In this document: piece after piece, positions 1 to 9,559 of the stretch | Numbering within the stretch: the first letter of the stretch is position 1 | Layout of the letters: each line of letters begins with the position of its first letter | DNA from: Pedobacter cryotolerans | GTDB lineage: Bacteria; Bacteroidota; Bacteroidia; Sphingobacteriales; Sphingobacteriaceae | Assembly: GCF_005116475.1 (NCBI RefSeq) | Contig: NZ_SWBO01000002.1 | Span: 1 to 64,000, forward strand | DNA: 64,000 bases | Direction: 5' to 3' | The notes under the pieces: generated by a model | What the model saw: the letters and a program-made list of their open reading frames with translations, nothing else | What the model was told of the DNA's origin: nothing | Databases searched by the model: none | Program-made: the position numbers and the translations under genes

Positions 1-232
1 TACGGCGCTTTAGCCTCAAAAAACAGGGCTTTCCACGCAATGGAAAATCACGAACTGAAACCTCCTCAAAAAAACCTTTAGAAAGTAGCTTCTCACCAAC
101 AAATTCTTGGGGATGGATATTCTTTTCAATGAGATAAATATAAGTGGAGCCATTAACCGTTTCTACTTTATCAAAATCAAAGTAGTCGCTAAGCCCTTGG
201 GGAAGTATTAAGGAAAGTAGTGCTGAATTCAA
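1..232 (-). CDS. ISAon1-family transposase, N-terminal part (cut by window start)
   Basis: Reading the minus strand from a TTG at 232 gives about 77 residues that run off the window. The protein has ILPQGLSDYFDFDKVE, a TYIYLIEKN segment, LLSKGFFEEVSVRDFPLRGK and ends LRLKRR. This pattern (a short acidic N-terminus, then SKGFF and RDFPLRGK) is typical of the N-terminal region of ISAon1-type transposases, which is often a separate first ORF. A stop codon lies just upstream of the TTG, and no ATG is available in frame, so TTG is the only sensible start. The DDE catalytic part would lie outside the window, so whether the element is intact cannot be judged. The terminal inverted repeat should lie between here and the tRNA gene, but I could not define it. 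Confidence 0.7.
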   Translation of the reverse strand, partial: MNSALLSLILPQGLSDYFDFDKVETVNGSTYIYLIEKNIHPQEFVGEKLLSKGFFEEVSVRDFPLRGKPCFLRLKRR

Positions 233-326
233 AAGTCAAGTGTTTCAGGCAAAATTAATTAAATTTTATTCCTCCCCAACTTTTACGCTTGGTCCGTAAA
301 AAGCACCAGATTGCCAATACACGCCT

Positions 327-363
327 AAAGAAAAAAGGCTTCTAGAATAATCTAAAAGCCTTT
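327..363 (-). terminator. Rho-independent terminator after tRNA-Arg
   Basis: An 8-bp perfect stem (aaaggctt at 334-341 pairing with aagccttt at 356-363) is preceded on the + strand by a run of A residues, which is a U tract in the minus direction. It lies 6 nt past the 3' end of the tRNA gene and should end its transcript. Confidence 0.7.
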
Positions 364-368
364 AGCTG

Positions 369-442
369 TACCCCCAATAGGATTCGAACCTATGACCTAC
401 GGTTTAGAAAACCGGTGCTCTATCCAGCTGAGCTATGGAGGC
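369..442 (-). tRNA. tRNA-Arg (anticodon UCU)
   Basis: The reverse complement folds as a cloverleaf. The acceptor strand GCCTCCA pairs with TGGGGGT, with two G-U pairs. The D arm is GCTC/GAGC, and the anticodon loop TTTCTAA gives anticodon TCT. The T arm contains GGTTCGAATCC. The discriminator base is A at 369, and CCA is not encoded, as is usual in this phylum. The outermost anticodon-stem pair is a C-U mismatch. Confidence 0.95.
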
Positions 443-612
443 ATCCTAAACCAATTCATCAATGATTTATTGGTTAATGCTGCAAAGATATAATTTCAAA
501 AGGATAATTAGAATAATTTTTTAAAATTATATGCTTTTAAAAGCATACATCTCTATTTTAGGTTGATTAATAACCAATTAGCTTTTAAGAATAATTCAGT
601 TAAAGTATCTTT

Positions 613-1788
613 TTAATAATTTCCAGTTACCCCTACTTCAAGTCCCCTCAGTTCTGCTAAGCCCCTTAGCCTACCAATGGCAGAATAACCTGGATTTGTA
701 ATTTTATTTAAATCATCTAACATCTGATGACCATGATCAGGTCTAAAAGGAATTTGTTCTGCTCTCCTAGCATTTTCTGCTGTTACTACCTTCATTACTT
801 CATACATATTCACATCGCCACCTAAATGATCGGCTTCATAAAAATTTCCTTCTTCATCTTTAGTAACATTACGCAGATGCAAAAAATATACACGCTCTTT
901 TATGGCTTCAAAAATATCAACCAAATCGTTACTCATACCTGCACCCAAAGAACCAGTACAATAGCAAATGCCATTAAATGTTTGGTCTACACTTTTTAAA
1001 ATGTCTACTAAATCTTCTTTGGTACTTGCAATACGAGGTAAGCCTAAAATTGGATATGGAGGGTCATCTGGGTGAATAGTCATCTTTATTCCTGTTTCAG
1101 TGCAAGTTTCAGCAATACCTTTTAAAAACCAAGCTAAATTTTGCTTTAATCCTTCCCTACCTATCTCTTTATACTCATCAATACTTGCACGTAGCGCTTC
1201 TATTTCAATTTCCTTTTCATTCGGAATTCCCATTAAAACATTGGTGCGCAATTCATCCAGCTCTGCTGTAGTCATTTGAGCATGTTTAGCTTTGGCTTTT
1301 GCTAAAATATTTTCATCATAATCGTCAGCAGCATTAACTCTATTAAAAATATAAAGATCAAAAATAGCTAAGTCTGTCCAGTTAAAATATAAAGCTTTAG
1401 AGCCATCAGTCATTTCTAAATCTAACTGCGTACGTGTCCAATCCAGCACCGGCATAAAATTATAACAAATGGTTTTAAGTCCACAAGCTGCTAAATTTTT
1501 AAGCGACTGATTGTAGTTAGCCAAATAATGCTCGGCATTTGGTCTGCGGGTTTTAATAGCTTCATGCACAGGTACGCTTTCTACCACAGCCCATGTTAAG
1601 CCAGTTGCTTCAATAATTCTTTTACGTTCCTTAATATCTTCAATTGGCCAAATTTCGCCATGCGGAATATGATGCAATGCAGATACTATTCCGTTTGCTC
1701 CCGCCTGCTTAATGTCTTGTAAACTTACAGGATCTATTGGCCCATACCAACGCCAAGTTTGTTGTAATTTATGTTTTATAGTACTCAT
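613..1788 (-). CDS. uxuA: Mannonate dehydratase
   Basis: UxuA removes water from D-mannonate to give 2-keto-3-deoxygluconate (KDG), the last common step of D-glucuronate breakdown, in the cytoplasm. The 391-residue length is normal for the family. It opens with the family signature WRWYGPIDPVSLQDIKQAG and GIVSALHHIPHGE. Further along are the metal-site segments IHPDDPP, CYCTGSLGAG and a C-terminal FRPDHGHQML. It lies on the same strand as the PUL genes upstream but is separated by about 520 bp of repeat-containing DNA, so it probably has its own promoter. Its presence fits the idea that the PUL releases glucuronic acid. No uxaC, uxuB, kdgK or kdgA is seen in the window. Confidence 0.95.
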   Translation of the reverse strand: MSTIKHKLQQTWRWYGPIDPVSLQDIKQAGANGIVSALHHIPHGEIWPIEDIKERKRIIEATGLTWAVVESVPVHEAIKTRRPNAEHYLANYNQSLKNLAACGLKTICYNFMPVLDWTRTQLDLEMTDGSKALYFNWTDLAIFDLYIFNRVNAADDYDENILAKAKAKHAQMTTAELDELRTNVLMGIPNEKEIEIEALRASIDEYKEIGREGLKQNLAWFLKGIAETCTETGIKMTIHPDDPPYPILGLPRIASTKEDLVDILKSVDQTFNGICYCTGSLGAGMSNDLVDIFEAIKERVYFLHLRNVTKDEEGNFYEADHLGGDVNMYEVMKVVTAENARRAEQIPFRPDHGHQMLDDLNKITNPGYSAIGRLRGLAELRGLEVGVTGNY

Positions 1789-2307
1789 AGTGTTGCTTAA
1801 TGCCTAGTAAAATAAATTTTTTACCAATATAAGTGAAAAACAAAGTTCATGTTTAAAATGTGCATAAAATAATTACGGAAACGTTAGCGTAAGGTTGGTT
1901 CATAATTTCAATTGTTCATTAAGCTAGCGGCATTAAATTTATGATCATTTAACAGATATTGAGGAACAAAACCTAAAAGATTGAACTAACAAAATGTTTA
2001 AATCATTAATTATTTTGAAAAGCAGTTACAGTACTGCTATTAACGGCAGCCCCGCCAATGCTACAATTCTTCAAACTTTTTATTCCCAATTTCATTGGGA
2101 AAAGTTTAAAGAGATTTTCGCGTATGTCAGGTTTAGGTAACTGGTTTTTTGCACCTATGCAGGTTTTACTGCACCACCTTTAATTATAGCCCTGGTTGTA
2201 GCGATATCTCCCTATTTTTTTTCGATTTGATCGGAGAAAAATAGAGAATAAAGCGGAAAGCAGGAACAAAGTAACTAGCATGCAATGTAACTGCGCTTCA
2301 TAATTTA
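1789..2307. other. Intergenic region with dispersed palindromic repeat
   Basis: No gene is evident. An imperfect hairpin lies around 2071-2110 (core tcccaatttcattggga). The stretch from about 2190 to 2275 (tagcgatatctccctatt, then ggagaaaaatagaga and gcggaaagcaggaacaaag) resembles GC-rich dispersed repeats of Bacteroidota intergenic DNA. Similar gaaaagcagga ends occur near 55840. The region must contain the uxuA promoter, but no clear TTTG/TAnnTTTG pair was found. Confidence 0.4.
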
Positions 2308-3492
2308 TTAATAACCTTTGTTTTTACGCCTTAACAAGGCTTCGATGTAATAATAATCAGCATAATTAATAGGTACATCAATTTCAGATTTCGCAGGGCG
2401 ATGACCTGTGCTATGTTCTAATAAAAAACCATAGTTGGCATTTGGTGCACTTGCATAAGTAGAACTTAACGAGATCAATATTTTATCTGCTGCAGCTTTG
2501 TATTTTTTTGCATTAGCCTTACTAAATTTTGCCAACTCATAAAGTGCCGATGCGGTTATAGATGCCGCAGATGCATCTCTAGAAACATTCGGGATCTGAG
2601 GGTCGTTGTAATCCCAATAAGGAATACCATCTGCTGGCGTAATTTTGCTACTTAAAATATAGTTTGCTATGGCATCAGCTTGGTTAAGGTAAGTAGAGTT
2701 TTGAGTGTAACGGTAGCATAAAGTATAACCATATAAACCCCAAGCTTGGCCTCTAGCCCATGCCGATTCATTTGCGTAACCTTGCGCAGTTAATTTATTG
2801 CGAACATTACCCGAGATCGTATCATAATCGATGACATGGTAAGAGCTAAAATCTGGACGGTAATGATGGGCGATAGTTTGATCAGCATGTGAAACAGCTA
2901 TTTTATAAAATGAAGAATCACCTGTAAATTTCGTAGCCTCAAATAACAATTCTAAATTCATCATGTTATCTATTATTACAGGAAACTTCCATTTATCTGT
3001 ATTGTGATCCCACGATTTAATCACACCAGCTTTTGCATTAAAACGTGTAGAAAGTGATTTTGCAGCTTGGACAATCACATCTTTATAAGCTTCATTTTTA
3101 GTTAATTTATAGCCATTACCAAAAGGACAATAAATCATAAAACCTAAATCATGTGTACCTGTGTTAAACTGCTCTTTTTTAATGTCTTCAGTGTATTTTT
3201 TAGCTAAATCTAACCATTTTTCATCTTTGGTATATTGATAATAAAACCACAATTGTGCAGGAAAAAATCCACTCGTCCAATCTCTAGAAACCACCATCTT
3301 AAACTGACCATTTTCTACCGTTCTTGGCGATACCAAATTTGGTTTAATCAGCCTTGCTGAGTCTACGTTTTTAACCAATACTTGTGTTTGTTCCATCGCA
3401 TGGTTAAATGCTTGTTTTACATTAAGCTTTTGAGCTTGCACATAAGTACACATTAGCAACATTATTGCTATTAAATTTAACTTCATTTTCAT
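2308..3492 (-). CDS. GH88 unsaturated glucuronyl hydrolase
   Basis: This enzyme removes the 4,5-unsaturated uronic acid left at the non-reducing end of oligosaccharides by polysaccharide lyases. It hydrates the double bond, and the open-chain product then falls off. A signal peptide (MKMKLNLIAIMLLMCTYVQA) suggests periplasmic action. The (alpha/alpha)6 barrel shows the family motifs RDWTSGFFPAQLW, HDLGFM, IIDNMMNLELL, ESAWARGQAWGLYG and RDASAAS. Asp115 and Asp175 match the catalytic pair described for the Bacillus enzyme. At 394 residues it is full length. It is the last gene of the PUL run, 3 bp below the beta-helix gene. It implies that lyases encoded nearby (PL38-like, PL6, perhaps the beta-helix protein) supply its substrate. 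Confidence 0.9.
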   Translation of the reverse strand: MKMKLNLIAIMLLMCTYVQAQKLNVKQAFNHAMEQTQVLVKNVDSARLIKPNLVSPRTVENGQFKMVVSRDWTSGFFPAQLWFYYQYTKDEKWLDLAKKYTEDIKKEQFNTGTHDLGFMIYCPFGNGYKLTKNEAYKDVIVQAAKSLSTRFNAKAGVIKSWDHNTDKWKFPVIIDNMMNLELLFEATKFTGDSSFYKIAVSHADQTIAHHYRPDFSSYHVIDYDTISGNVRNKLTAQGYANESAWARGQAWGLYGYTLCYRYTQNSTYLNQADAIANYILSSKITPADGIPYWDYNDPQIPNVSRDASAASITASALYELAKFSKANAKKYKAAADKILISLSSTYASAPNANYGFLLEHSTGHRPAKSEIDVPINYADYYYIEALLRRKNKGY

Positions 3493-3495
3493 GAT

Positions 3496-5010
3496 TTATT
3501 TTTTCTTAAGTTCTTCTACTTGTTTTAAATATAATGACAGAGGCATTAAACCCTTTTTATTCAATCCTTCAACAATGCCTACTGGTCTTCCTTTTAATCT
3601 ACCATCGTACAAATTTGCATTTAAACTAAAAGCATAATTTTTACCGCTTACATAAGGGTTTTGTATAGCTACCTTACTAGCAGTACAATTCCAAAGTACC
3701 TGGTTTGCCCCAGACCATCCGTGTCCTGTGCCCCAATTACCCCGGTCTTGGATATTAATTTCACCATCGGTAACTACATTGTCGTATAAAGTACCAACAG
3801 CCCAACGGTGGTGCGGACCAATATCTGCTTTGGCGTTTTCTGATCTGCAATTGTAAAAAACATTTGGTCCGGCAACTTTAGCACCTGTAACATAATCATG
3901 CCTTCCTTCTGCTGCATAACAATTCATCACTAAATTCAGTTGTCCATCATTGTTAAAAGAATATCTCCTACCTCCTATAATCTGAGATTTTGGCGAAAGT
4001 GATTTACAATCTTTTACGGTAATTTGTTTACTAAAGTTGCCCAAATTAACACACGAATAACCAAAATATTTGCTGGTTACACCACTCACCCAGCTATTCT
4101 CAATTCTATTGTATGAAATGGCGTCCCAACCATGGTCTTCATCTGTATCGCCATTGTATTCAGATTCTAAAGCAAGGTTTTCAATACCTACTTCGTTAAT
4201 TCTTCCCTCAAAAGTGTATCTATAAACTTCTCCGCCGCCATATTGAGTTTCCATGGCCATCACAATCGGATTATCAATATCAATTCTGTTGCCTTTAATT
4301 GCAGTAATTACCCTTTCAAATTCTAGATGATAATCATCGGCTTTCCATTGCACCAAAGTTGGCTTATCCTCAATCTGATCCATTTTTAAATCTTTAATCC
4401 AATTGGCTGTGCCTGGTCTAAATACTACAATTTTATCGCCCACTTTTAGGCCTTTAGTATTGGCAACGTTAAAATATTTTGCACCAACGGGTACATAATT
4501 GTCTGTAATTTTTATTCTAGTATTGGGCACTTCCTCTAACTTGCCGTTGCCAGAGGCGATGATCGTTTTTCGTTGTCCCTTACCTGTGGCTAATAATACC
4601 GTTTCCTCCCCCTCGCCCCGTAAAACGATGCCATTTGCAGTGATTTTAATGCTGCCAGGAATTTTATAAACTCCTTTTTTTAGTAAAATAGCACCGCGGA
4701 TTCCATTTTTATCTACTGGAATTTTACTGAGTTCATCAATTGCTTTTTGTATTTTTTGCTGATCATCATTTCCGGTGGCATAAAGCGTATCCATTACCGG
4801 AGCATTTGGTATAGTTTTTTGCCCTTGTTGGTAACCTACCCTACTAAAATCTGGAATAATATTACCCTGCTCATCTGGCCGATAAGCTAATTTACCATCG
4901 CTTTTAAGCTTAATGTATTTCGATTCCCATAATTTTTGGGCCGATGCATCATGCAATAAAAATAGGCTACTCAATAAAACAATTACTTTTAGTTTATTTA
5001 AAATTTTCAT
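3496..5010 (-). CDS. Secreted right-handed beta-helix protein, putative polysaccharide lyase
   Basis: The protein has a signal peptide (MKILNKLKVIVLL...ASAQ) and a GNDDQQKIQKAIDELSK start typical of pectate-lyase-like beta helices, followed by ILLKKGVYKIPGSIKI and VLRGEGEETVLLATG. The later half has conserved, strongly charged segments: EDHGWDAISYNRIENSWV, GRHDYVTGAKVAGPNVF, GPHHRWAVGTLYDN and NRGNWGTGHGWSGA-like residues. Uncharacterised Bacteroidota PUL proteins of this type are often labelled DUF4955 or pectate lyase superfamily. I infer a lyase or uronan-modifying enzyme, but no CAZy family can be assigned from the sequence alone. The start at 5010 (fifth codon of the longest frame) removes an overlap with the upstream gene and gives a clean signal peptide. 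Confidence 0.75.
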   Translation of the reverse strand: MKILNKLKVIVLLSSLFLLHDASAQKLWESKYIKLKSDGKLAYRPDEQGNIIPDFSRVGYQQGQKTIPNAPVMDTLYATGNDDQQKIQKAIDELSKIPVDKNGIRGAILLKKGVYKIPGSIKITANGIVLRGEGEETVLLATGKGQRKTIIASGNGKLEEVPNTRIKITDNYVPVGAKYFNVANTKGLKVGDKIVVFRPGTANWIKDLKMDQIEDKPTLVQWKADDYHLEFERVITAIKGNRIDIDNPIVMAMETQYGGGEVYRYTFEGRINEVGIENLALESEYNGDTDEDHGWDAISYNRIENSWVSGVTSKYFGYSCVNLGNFSKQITVKDCKSLSPKSQIIGGRRYSFNNDGQLNLVMNCYAAEGRHDYVTGAKVAGPNVFYNCRSENAKADIGPHHRWAVGTLYDNVVTDGEINIQDRGNWGTGHGWSGANQVLWNCTASKVAIQNPYVSGKNYAFSLNANLYDGRLKGRPVGIVEGLNKKGLMPLSLYLKQVEELKKK

Positions 5011-5012
5011 AT

Positions 5013-6176
5013 TTATAACCAAATTAAGGGATGCCTGATAGGAACATTACGGATTACTTCTTCGTTAGATGGCTTTAAATCGAGACTTTTCCAAGTATTA
5101 AACCAATGTTGTTTATTAAAATTATTTGCTCCAAAAATTAAAAAAGGTTGTGCCACTGGCCAATTGTTCCAATACATTACATCAGGTTTTAAAGTCCACT
5201 TGCTTTTATCTGCCACGTAAGGATAAAGATAAGTAATGCCTTTGTAAATCGACTTTCCATCAGCTGTTTCGTACTCCCAAAGGTTATCTTTTTGGGTAGA
5301 TAAAATATGACAGATCATGGTAAACGCATCTAAATTAAAAATCGAATAACCATAAGGCTTTGTTCTGGCCAACTCTAAAGGAAAACTGCCATCAACTGCC
5401 ATTTGATGAGGTAGTGAAACATTTTTATATCTCCACCTTAAAGAATCAAGCATTAACTGATCATTACATAATTTTGCAAATGATGCAACTTGCATTACCC
5501 AACATGCGCTATGGTTATTTTTTGATAGTTTTTCGGCAATACCGGGCTTACTTGTATTTAACCAAAGCGTGTAGGCAGCAAACCATTTTTTTATGGTAGC
5601 TAAATCTTCTCGATTAAATGATTTAGCCTTTTCCATTACAATTATTCCTTGGGCAACTTCCATTAAATGTATGGTATCTATAATACCCCAACTTCTCCCT
5701 GTTGCCACCCCTTTTACCGCTTGGGCAAAAAGTAAATTAGGGTTCATTAGCGTTTCTTTATTTACAAACCATGCTTTTAAGTGCAATACTGCATGTTTTA
5801 CATATTTTTCATCGCCAGTAATTTGATAAGCTGACGCCAATGCACCTATAATTTCGCTAAACCTAATCATGGCTTTGCGGTGTGCAACAAAATTATCGGG
5901 GTTAGTTTCTCCATCTCTGTTAACGTAAGGGCCGTCAGGATTTAAAGGGTTTGGCCACCAGTAATCGGCCTCAGAAAAGAAGTCGTGTTTACCGCCAGCA
6001 CTTCTGGGCGAATTTTGCGCAGTAACTGTAATTGGCTGTTGCTGCAAAGCCCAATTTGCATCAGTTAAAACCTGCTTTTTTAAAACTTCAATTGTTTGCG
6101 CTTTAATGATATCTTTTTGGCCAAAGGCGATTAAAGACATTGAAATCAGCACAAAAAATAAAATTACTTTTTTCAT
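5013..6176 (-). CDS. Alginate-lyase-fold polysaccharide lyase (PL38-like)
   Basis: An alpha/alpha-barrel lyase of the Alginate_lyase Pfam type with a signal peptide ending FGQ. Motifs include GGKHDFFSEADYWWPNP with GPYVNRDGE, the helix-rich LASAYQITGDEKYV and the catalytic-region NNHSACWVMQVASFA, followed by DGSFPLELARTKPYGYSIFNLDA. The HDF.SE.DYWWP signature matches what I recall of family PL38, whose members cleave beta-1,4-glucuronan or alginate by beta-elimination. Products would carry 4,5-unsaturated uronate, the substrate of the GH88 enzyme two genes downstream. It is 387 residues, full length for a single-domain member. Substrate (glucuronan, alginate or glucuronoxylan side chains) remains an inference. 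Confidence 0.8.
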   Translation of the reverse strand: MKKVILFFVLISMSLIAFGQKDIIKAQTIEVLKKQVLTDANWALQQQPITVTAQNSPRSAGGKHDFFSEADYWWPNPLNPDGPYVNRDGETNPDNFVAHRKAMIRFSEIIGALASAYQITGDEKYVKHAVLHLKAWFVNKETLMNPNLLFAQAVKGVATGRSWGIIDTIHLMEVAQGIIVMEKAKSFNREDLATIKKWFAAYTLWLNTSKPGIAEKLSKNNHSACWVMQVASFAKLCNDQLMLDSLRWRYKNVSLPHQMAVDGSFPLELARTKPYGYSIFNLDAFTMICHILSTQKDNLWEYETADGKSIYKGITYLYPYVADKSKWTLKPDVMYWNNWPVAQPFLIFGANNFNKQHWFNTWKSLDLKPSNEEVIRNVPIRHPLIWL

Positions 6177-6221
6177 AATTATAGATTTGAAAAGAACTTT
6201 GTTAATCTTACATCTAATGAT

Positions 6222-8465
6222 TTATTCATCTTTTAATACAAACTCGCTCTCCAATTTAATTTGATCTGATGCCGTTCCAATCATTAATTTAAAATCGCCA
6301 GGTTCGGCAGCCCATTCTAATTTTTGATTATAAAAGGAAAGTTTTTCTTTATCAATTACAAAGTTGATGGTTTTACTTTCACCCTGCTTTAACATTACTT
6401 TTTGAAAATCTTTTAACTCTTTAACAGGTCTGGTAATGGATGCAAATTTATCTTGCAAATAAAGTTGAACGACTTCTTCACCATCAAATTTTCCAGTATT
6501 TTTTAGCGTAAAACTGATGTTAATTTTCGCTTGCTGAGAAAGTTCTTTCGTACTTAATTTTAAATCCGCATAATCAAAAGTGGTGTAGCTTAAACCATGT
6601 CCAAAAGCAAATTTCGGACTGTTTTGCATGTCTAGATACGCAGAGCGATACCTCGTATCCTGATCATTTTTCGCTGGTCTACCTGTGCTTAAATGGTTAT
6701 AGTAAATGGGTATTTGTCCTTCATCACGAGGAAAAGTCATCGGTAATTTACCTGCCGGATTGTAATCGCCATAAAGCACGTTTGCCATCGCATTTCCAGC
6801 TTCGCTACCTAACCACCAAGTATACAAAATGGCGTCAGCGTTATCAGCCGTATAATTAAAAACCAATGGTCGGCCAGCCATAATTAACACTACAACAGAC
6901 TTACCAGTAGCTTTTATGGCTCTAATTAAATCTTCTTGTATACCAGGTAGATGAATATTTGCTTTGCTTTTTGCTTCACCGCTCATATCGTAAGCCTCGC
7001 CTACAGCCATAACTACAACATCTGCTTGTTTGGCAATTGCTATTGCTTCTGCAAAACCTGTTTTACTGGTGTCAGTAATTTCACAACCTTTGGCATAAAG
7101 CAACTCGGTTTGTTTGCCTACTTTATTTTGCAAGCCCTCGTACAAGGAGATGAGTTTATCGTTTTGCCAAGAAACCGACCAAAAACCTTGCATATCTTTT
7201 TCAGATTTTGCTAGTGGACCGATTACTGCAATTTTCTTTAAGCTTTTGGTAAGCGGTAAAGTTTGTTTATTATTTTTAAGCAATACGATACTTTTTTCGG
7301 CCATTCTTAAGCTTGCTTGTTTATTTGCTGCCGAATTAATTTCTTTTTCTTGGCGAGTTACATCACTAAAACGATAAGGATCATCAAAAAGACCTAACTC
7401 AAACTTTTTACGCAAAATTCTTTTAACCGCATCATCAATTAAAGCAATATCAACTTTGTTTTCTTTAACCAATTGAGCTAGGTATGGCAAGTAACTTCTA
7501 CTTTCCATATCCATATCACTGCCTGCTTTAATCGCTTGTTCGGCAGCTTGTTTTTTGTCTTTTGAAAAACCATGAGCAACCATTTCGCCAATTGAGCCCC
7601 AATCGCTAACCATAAAACCATCAAAGCCCCATTTCCCTTTTAAAATATCGCGTTGCAAATAATTATTCCCAGTAGCAGGTACGCCATTTAAGGTATTAAA
7701 AGAGTTCATAAAAGTTGCAGCACCAGCATCTAAACCAGCTTTAAAAGGAGGAAGATAATATTCCCATAACGCATTTTCACTCATATCAACAGCAGCATAA
7801 TCTCTTCCCGCAATTGCGGCGCCATAAGCTGCAAAATGTTTAACACAAGCCATTACTGCATCTAAATTACCCAATCCTTTACCCTGAAAGCCTTTAACCC
7901 TAGCATAGGCTATTTTTGATCCTAAATAAGTGTCTTCCCCAGCGCCTTCCATTACTCTGCCCCAACGTGGGTCGCGACCAATATCTACCATTGGTGCAAA
8001 TGTCCAATGTATGCCAGAGGCAGCAGTTTCTCTACCCGCAACTCTAGCTGCATTTTCCATTTCAGCTAAATCCCAGCTTGCTGCCTCGGCCAAAGGGATG
8101 GGAAATGTAACGCGATAACCATGTACCACATCAAGTCCAAATAACAAAGGAATTTTTAAACGAGATTGCATCGCAACTTCTTGTACAGCCCGAGTTTCTT
8201 TGGCGCCACGAACGTTAAGCATTGAACCTAATTTGCCGTCCCGAACTTCTTTTAATTTATTCGGACTATTGGTGATTGGCCCTGTTGCATCTCTGTCGCC
8301 AGTATATTGATTTAATTGCCCGATTTTCTCATCCAATGTCATCAATTTTAGTACAGAATCAACCTTTAAATCTATTCGATCAACAGCTCTTTTTTGCGCC
8401 GAAACTGAATTTATTTGCAATACAAACCCTAAAAACAGGATTGCTGTTATTTTATTTTTAATCAT
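6222..8465 (-). CDS. GH3 beta-glycosidase, BglX-type
   Basis: A secreted GH3 exo-beta-glycosidase. It has a signal peptide to about residue 23, the N-terminal TIM barrel with LMTLDEKIGQLNQ, GLDVVHGYRVTFPIPLAEAASWD and KHFAAYG, the nucleophile Asp288 in FMVSDWGS, the alpha/beta sandwich from about 390 (SIVLLKNN, VIGPLA), and a C-terminal fibronectin-III-like domain with FAFGHGLSYTTF. At 747 residues the domain order is complete. BglX-like enzymes remove terminal beta-glucose; close relatives act as beta-xylosidases, which would fit the neighbouring GH10. The sequence does not settle which. It lies 46 bp above the PL38-like gene and 15 bp below the GH10 gene, within the same run. Confidence 0.92.
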   Translation of the reverse strand: MIKNKITAILFLGFVLQINSVSAQKRAVDRIDLKVDSVLKLMTLDEKIGQLNQYTGDRDATGPITNSPNKLKEVRDGKLGSMLNVRGAKETRAVQEVAMQSRLKIPLLFGLDVVHGYRVTFPIPLAEAASWDLAEMENAARVAGRETAASGIHWTFAPMVDIGRDPRWGRVMEGAGEDTYLGSKIAYARVKGFQGKGLGNLDAVMACVKHFAAYGAAIAGRDYAAVDMSENALWEYYLPPFKAGLDAGAATFMNSFNTLNGVPATGNNYLQRDILKGKWGFDGFMVSDWGSIGEMVAHGFSKDKKQAAEQAIKAGSDMDMESRSYLPYLAQLVKENKVDIALIDDAVKRILRKKFELGLFDDPYRFSDVTRQEKEINSAANKQASLRMAEKSIVLLKNNKQTLPLTKSLKKIAVIGPLAKSEKDMQGFWSVSWQNDKLISLYEGLQNKVGKQTELLYAKGCEITDTSKTGFAEAIAIAKQADVVVMAVGEAYDMSGEAKSKANIHLPGIQEDLIRAIKATGKSVVVLIMAGRPLVFNYTADNADAILYTWWLGSEAGNAMANVLYGDYNPAGKLPMTFPRDEGQIPIYYNHLSTGRPAKNDQDTRYRSAYLDMQNSPKFAFGHGLSYTTFDYADLKLSTKELSQQAKINISFTLKNTGKFDGEEVVQLYLQDKFASITRPVKELKDFQKVMLKQGESKTINFVIDKEKLSFYNQKLEWAAEPGDFKLMIGTASDQIKLESEFVLKDE

Positions 8466-8480
8466 TTTTGCTTGTTTCTT

Positions 8481-9557
8481 TTATTTTACTCCATCTAAAA
8501 TGCCTTGATAAGCAGCTTTCCTTTGGTATAGGTTATTAAATGGCATTGGCCAGTCTGGGCGATTATAATTTGATGGAATCCAGCTATCTGCATCGGTTAC
8601 ATTCCAAGTAGTTATACCAAATTGCTGTTCTCTTGGAATAGCATTAAATGTTTTTACGATGAACTTATATTTTGCTGCTTGGAGTTCGCCTAAAGCTGTG
8701 GTATAGGTAAGTGATTGATTATTGTCTGGATTTAATGCAATATCTAACTCTGAAATGTGAACCCTCAACCCTGTTGCTACAGCGGTATTTATTGCAGCTG
8801 CAAGATTGGCATCGGTTTGGTTGTAACGGGTATGCATTTGTAAACCAATGCCATTAATAGGCACGCCCTTGGCTTTTAAATCTGTAACCAATTTAACGAT
8901 GGCTGCTCTTTTGGTTGCACTATATTCGTGTCCATAATCGTTGTAAAACAACAAAGCATCTGGATCTGCATTTCTGGCATACTGGAAAGCTCGCTCAATA
9001 TAACCAACGCCCAATTTTTGCACCCAAATGCTATTGCGATAAGTTCCGTCATCTTCCAAGGCTTCATTTACTACATCCCATGAAGTAACCTTGCCTTTGT
9101 AACGACCAACTACAGTTTCGATATGTGTTTTTAACAAATTTTCCCAATCTGCAGTTGTACCATTAAAGTTGTTTACCCAATCAGGTAATGATTTATACCA
9201 ATTTAAAGTGTGCCCATGAACCCTTTTTCCATTTGCTTTTGCAAAATCAACCAAGTAATCGGCATCCGTAAAATTGTAGGTGGTTGCAGATGGTCGTAAT
9301 GCGTTCATTTTCATTACGTTTTCTGCAGTCACACTATTAAACTCTTTAATTACCAAATTACGATAATTGCTGTTGTTTTTTAGCAAACCAATGTTTAATG
9401 CTGCTCCTATCGGAAAGGGCAATTTCTCTTTCAAAGTACCATCTCCAATTACCACAATTTCTGGAGAAATAGTTGGAGCTATTGAGGTTTGGCTTTTTTT
9501 AGAACACACTAAAAAAGTTAAAGACGAAATGCAGATGATTTTGATATAGCTATTCAT
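8481..9557 (-). CDS. GH10 endo-beta-1,4-xylanase
   Basis: A TIM-barrel endo-xylanase of 358 residues. Diagnostic motifs are FNSVTAENVMKMNAL, HGHTLNWYKSLPDW, WDVVNEALEDDG with acid/base Glu165, YNDYG, and VHISELDIALN with nucleophile Glu270. The N-terminus is short and hydrophobic and ends LVCSKKS, so it may be a lipoprotein held at Cys18, though the lipobox is poor. It would cut xylan backbones at the cell surface or in the periplasm. It is the one clearly neutral-backbone enzyme in a locus otherwise aimed at uronic acids, and it sits 3 bp from the agarase-like gene and 15 bp from GH3. Confidence 0.95.
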   Translation of the reverse strand: MNSYIKIICISSLTFLVCSKKSQTSIAPTISPEIVVIGDGTLKEKLPFPIGAALNIGLLKNNSNYRNLVIKEFNSVTAENVMKMNALRPSATTYNFTDADYLVDFAKANGKRVHGHTLNWYKSLPDWVNNFNGTTADWENLLKTHIETVVGRYKGKVTSWDVVNEALEDDGTYRNSIWVQKLGVGYIERAFQYARNADPDALLFYNDYGHEYSATKRAAIVKLVTDLKAKGVPINGIGLQMHTRYNQTDANLAAAINTAVATGLRVHISELDIALNPDNNQSLTYTTALGELQAAKYKFIVKTFNAIPREQQFGITTWNVTDADSWIPSNYNRPDWPMPFNNLYQRKAAYQGILDGVK

Positions 9558-9559
9558 AT

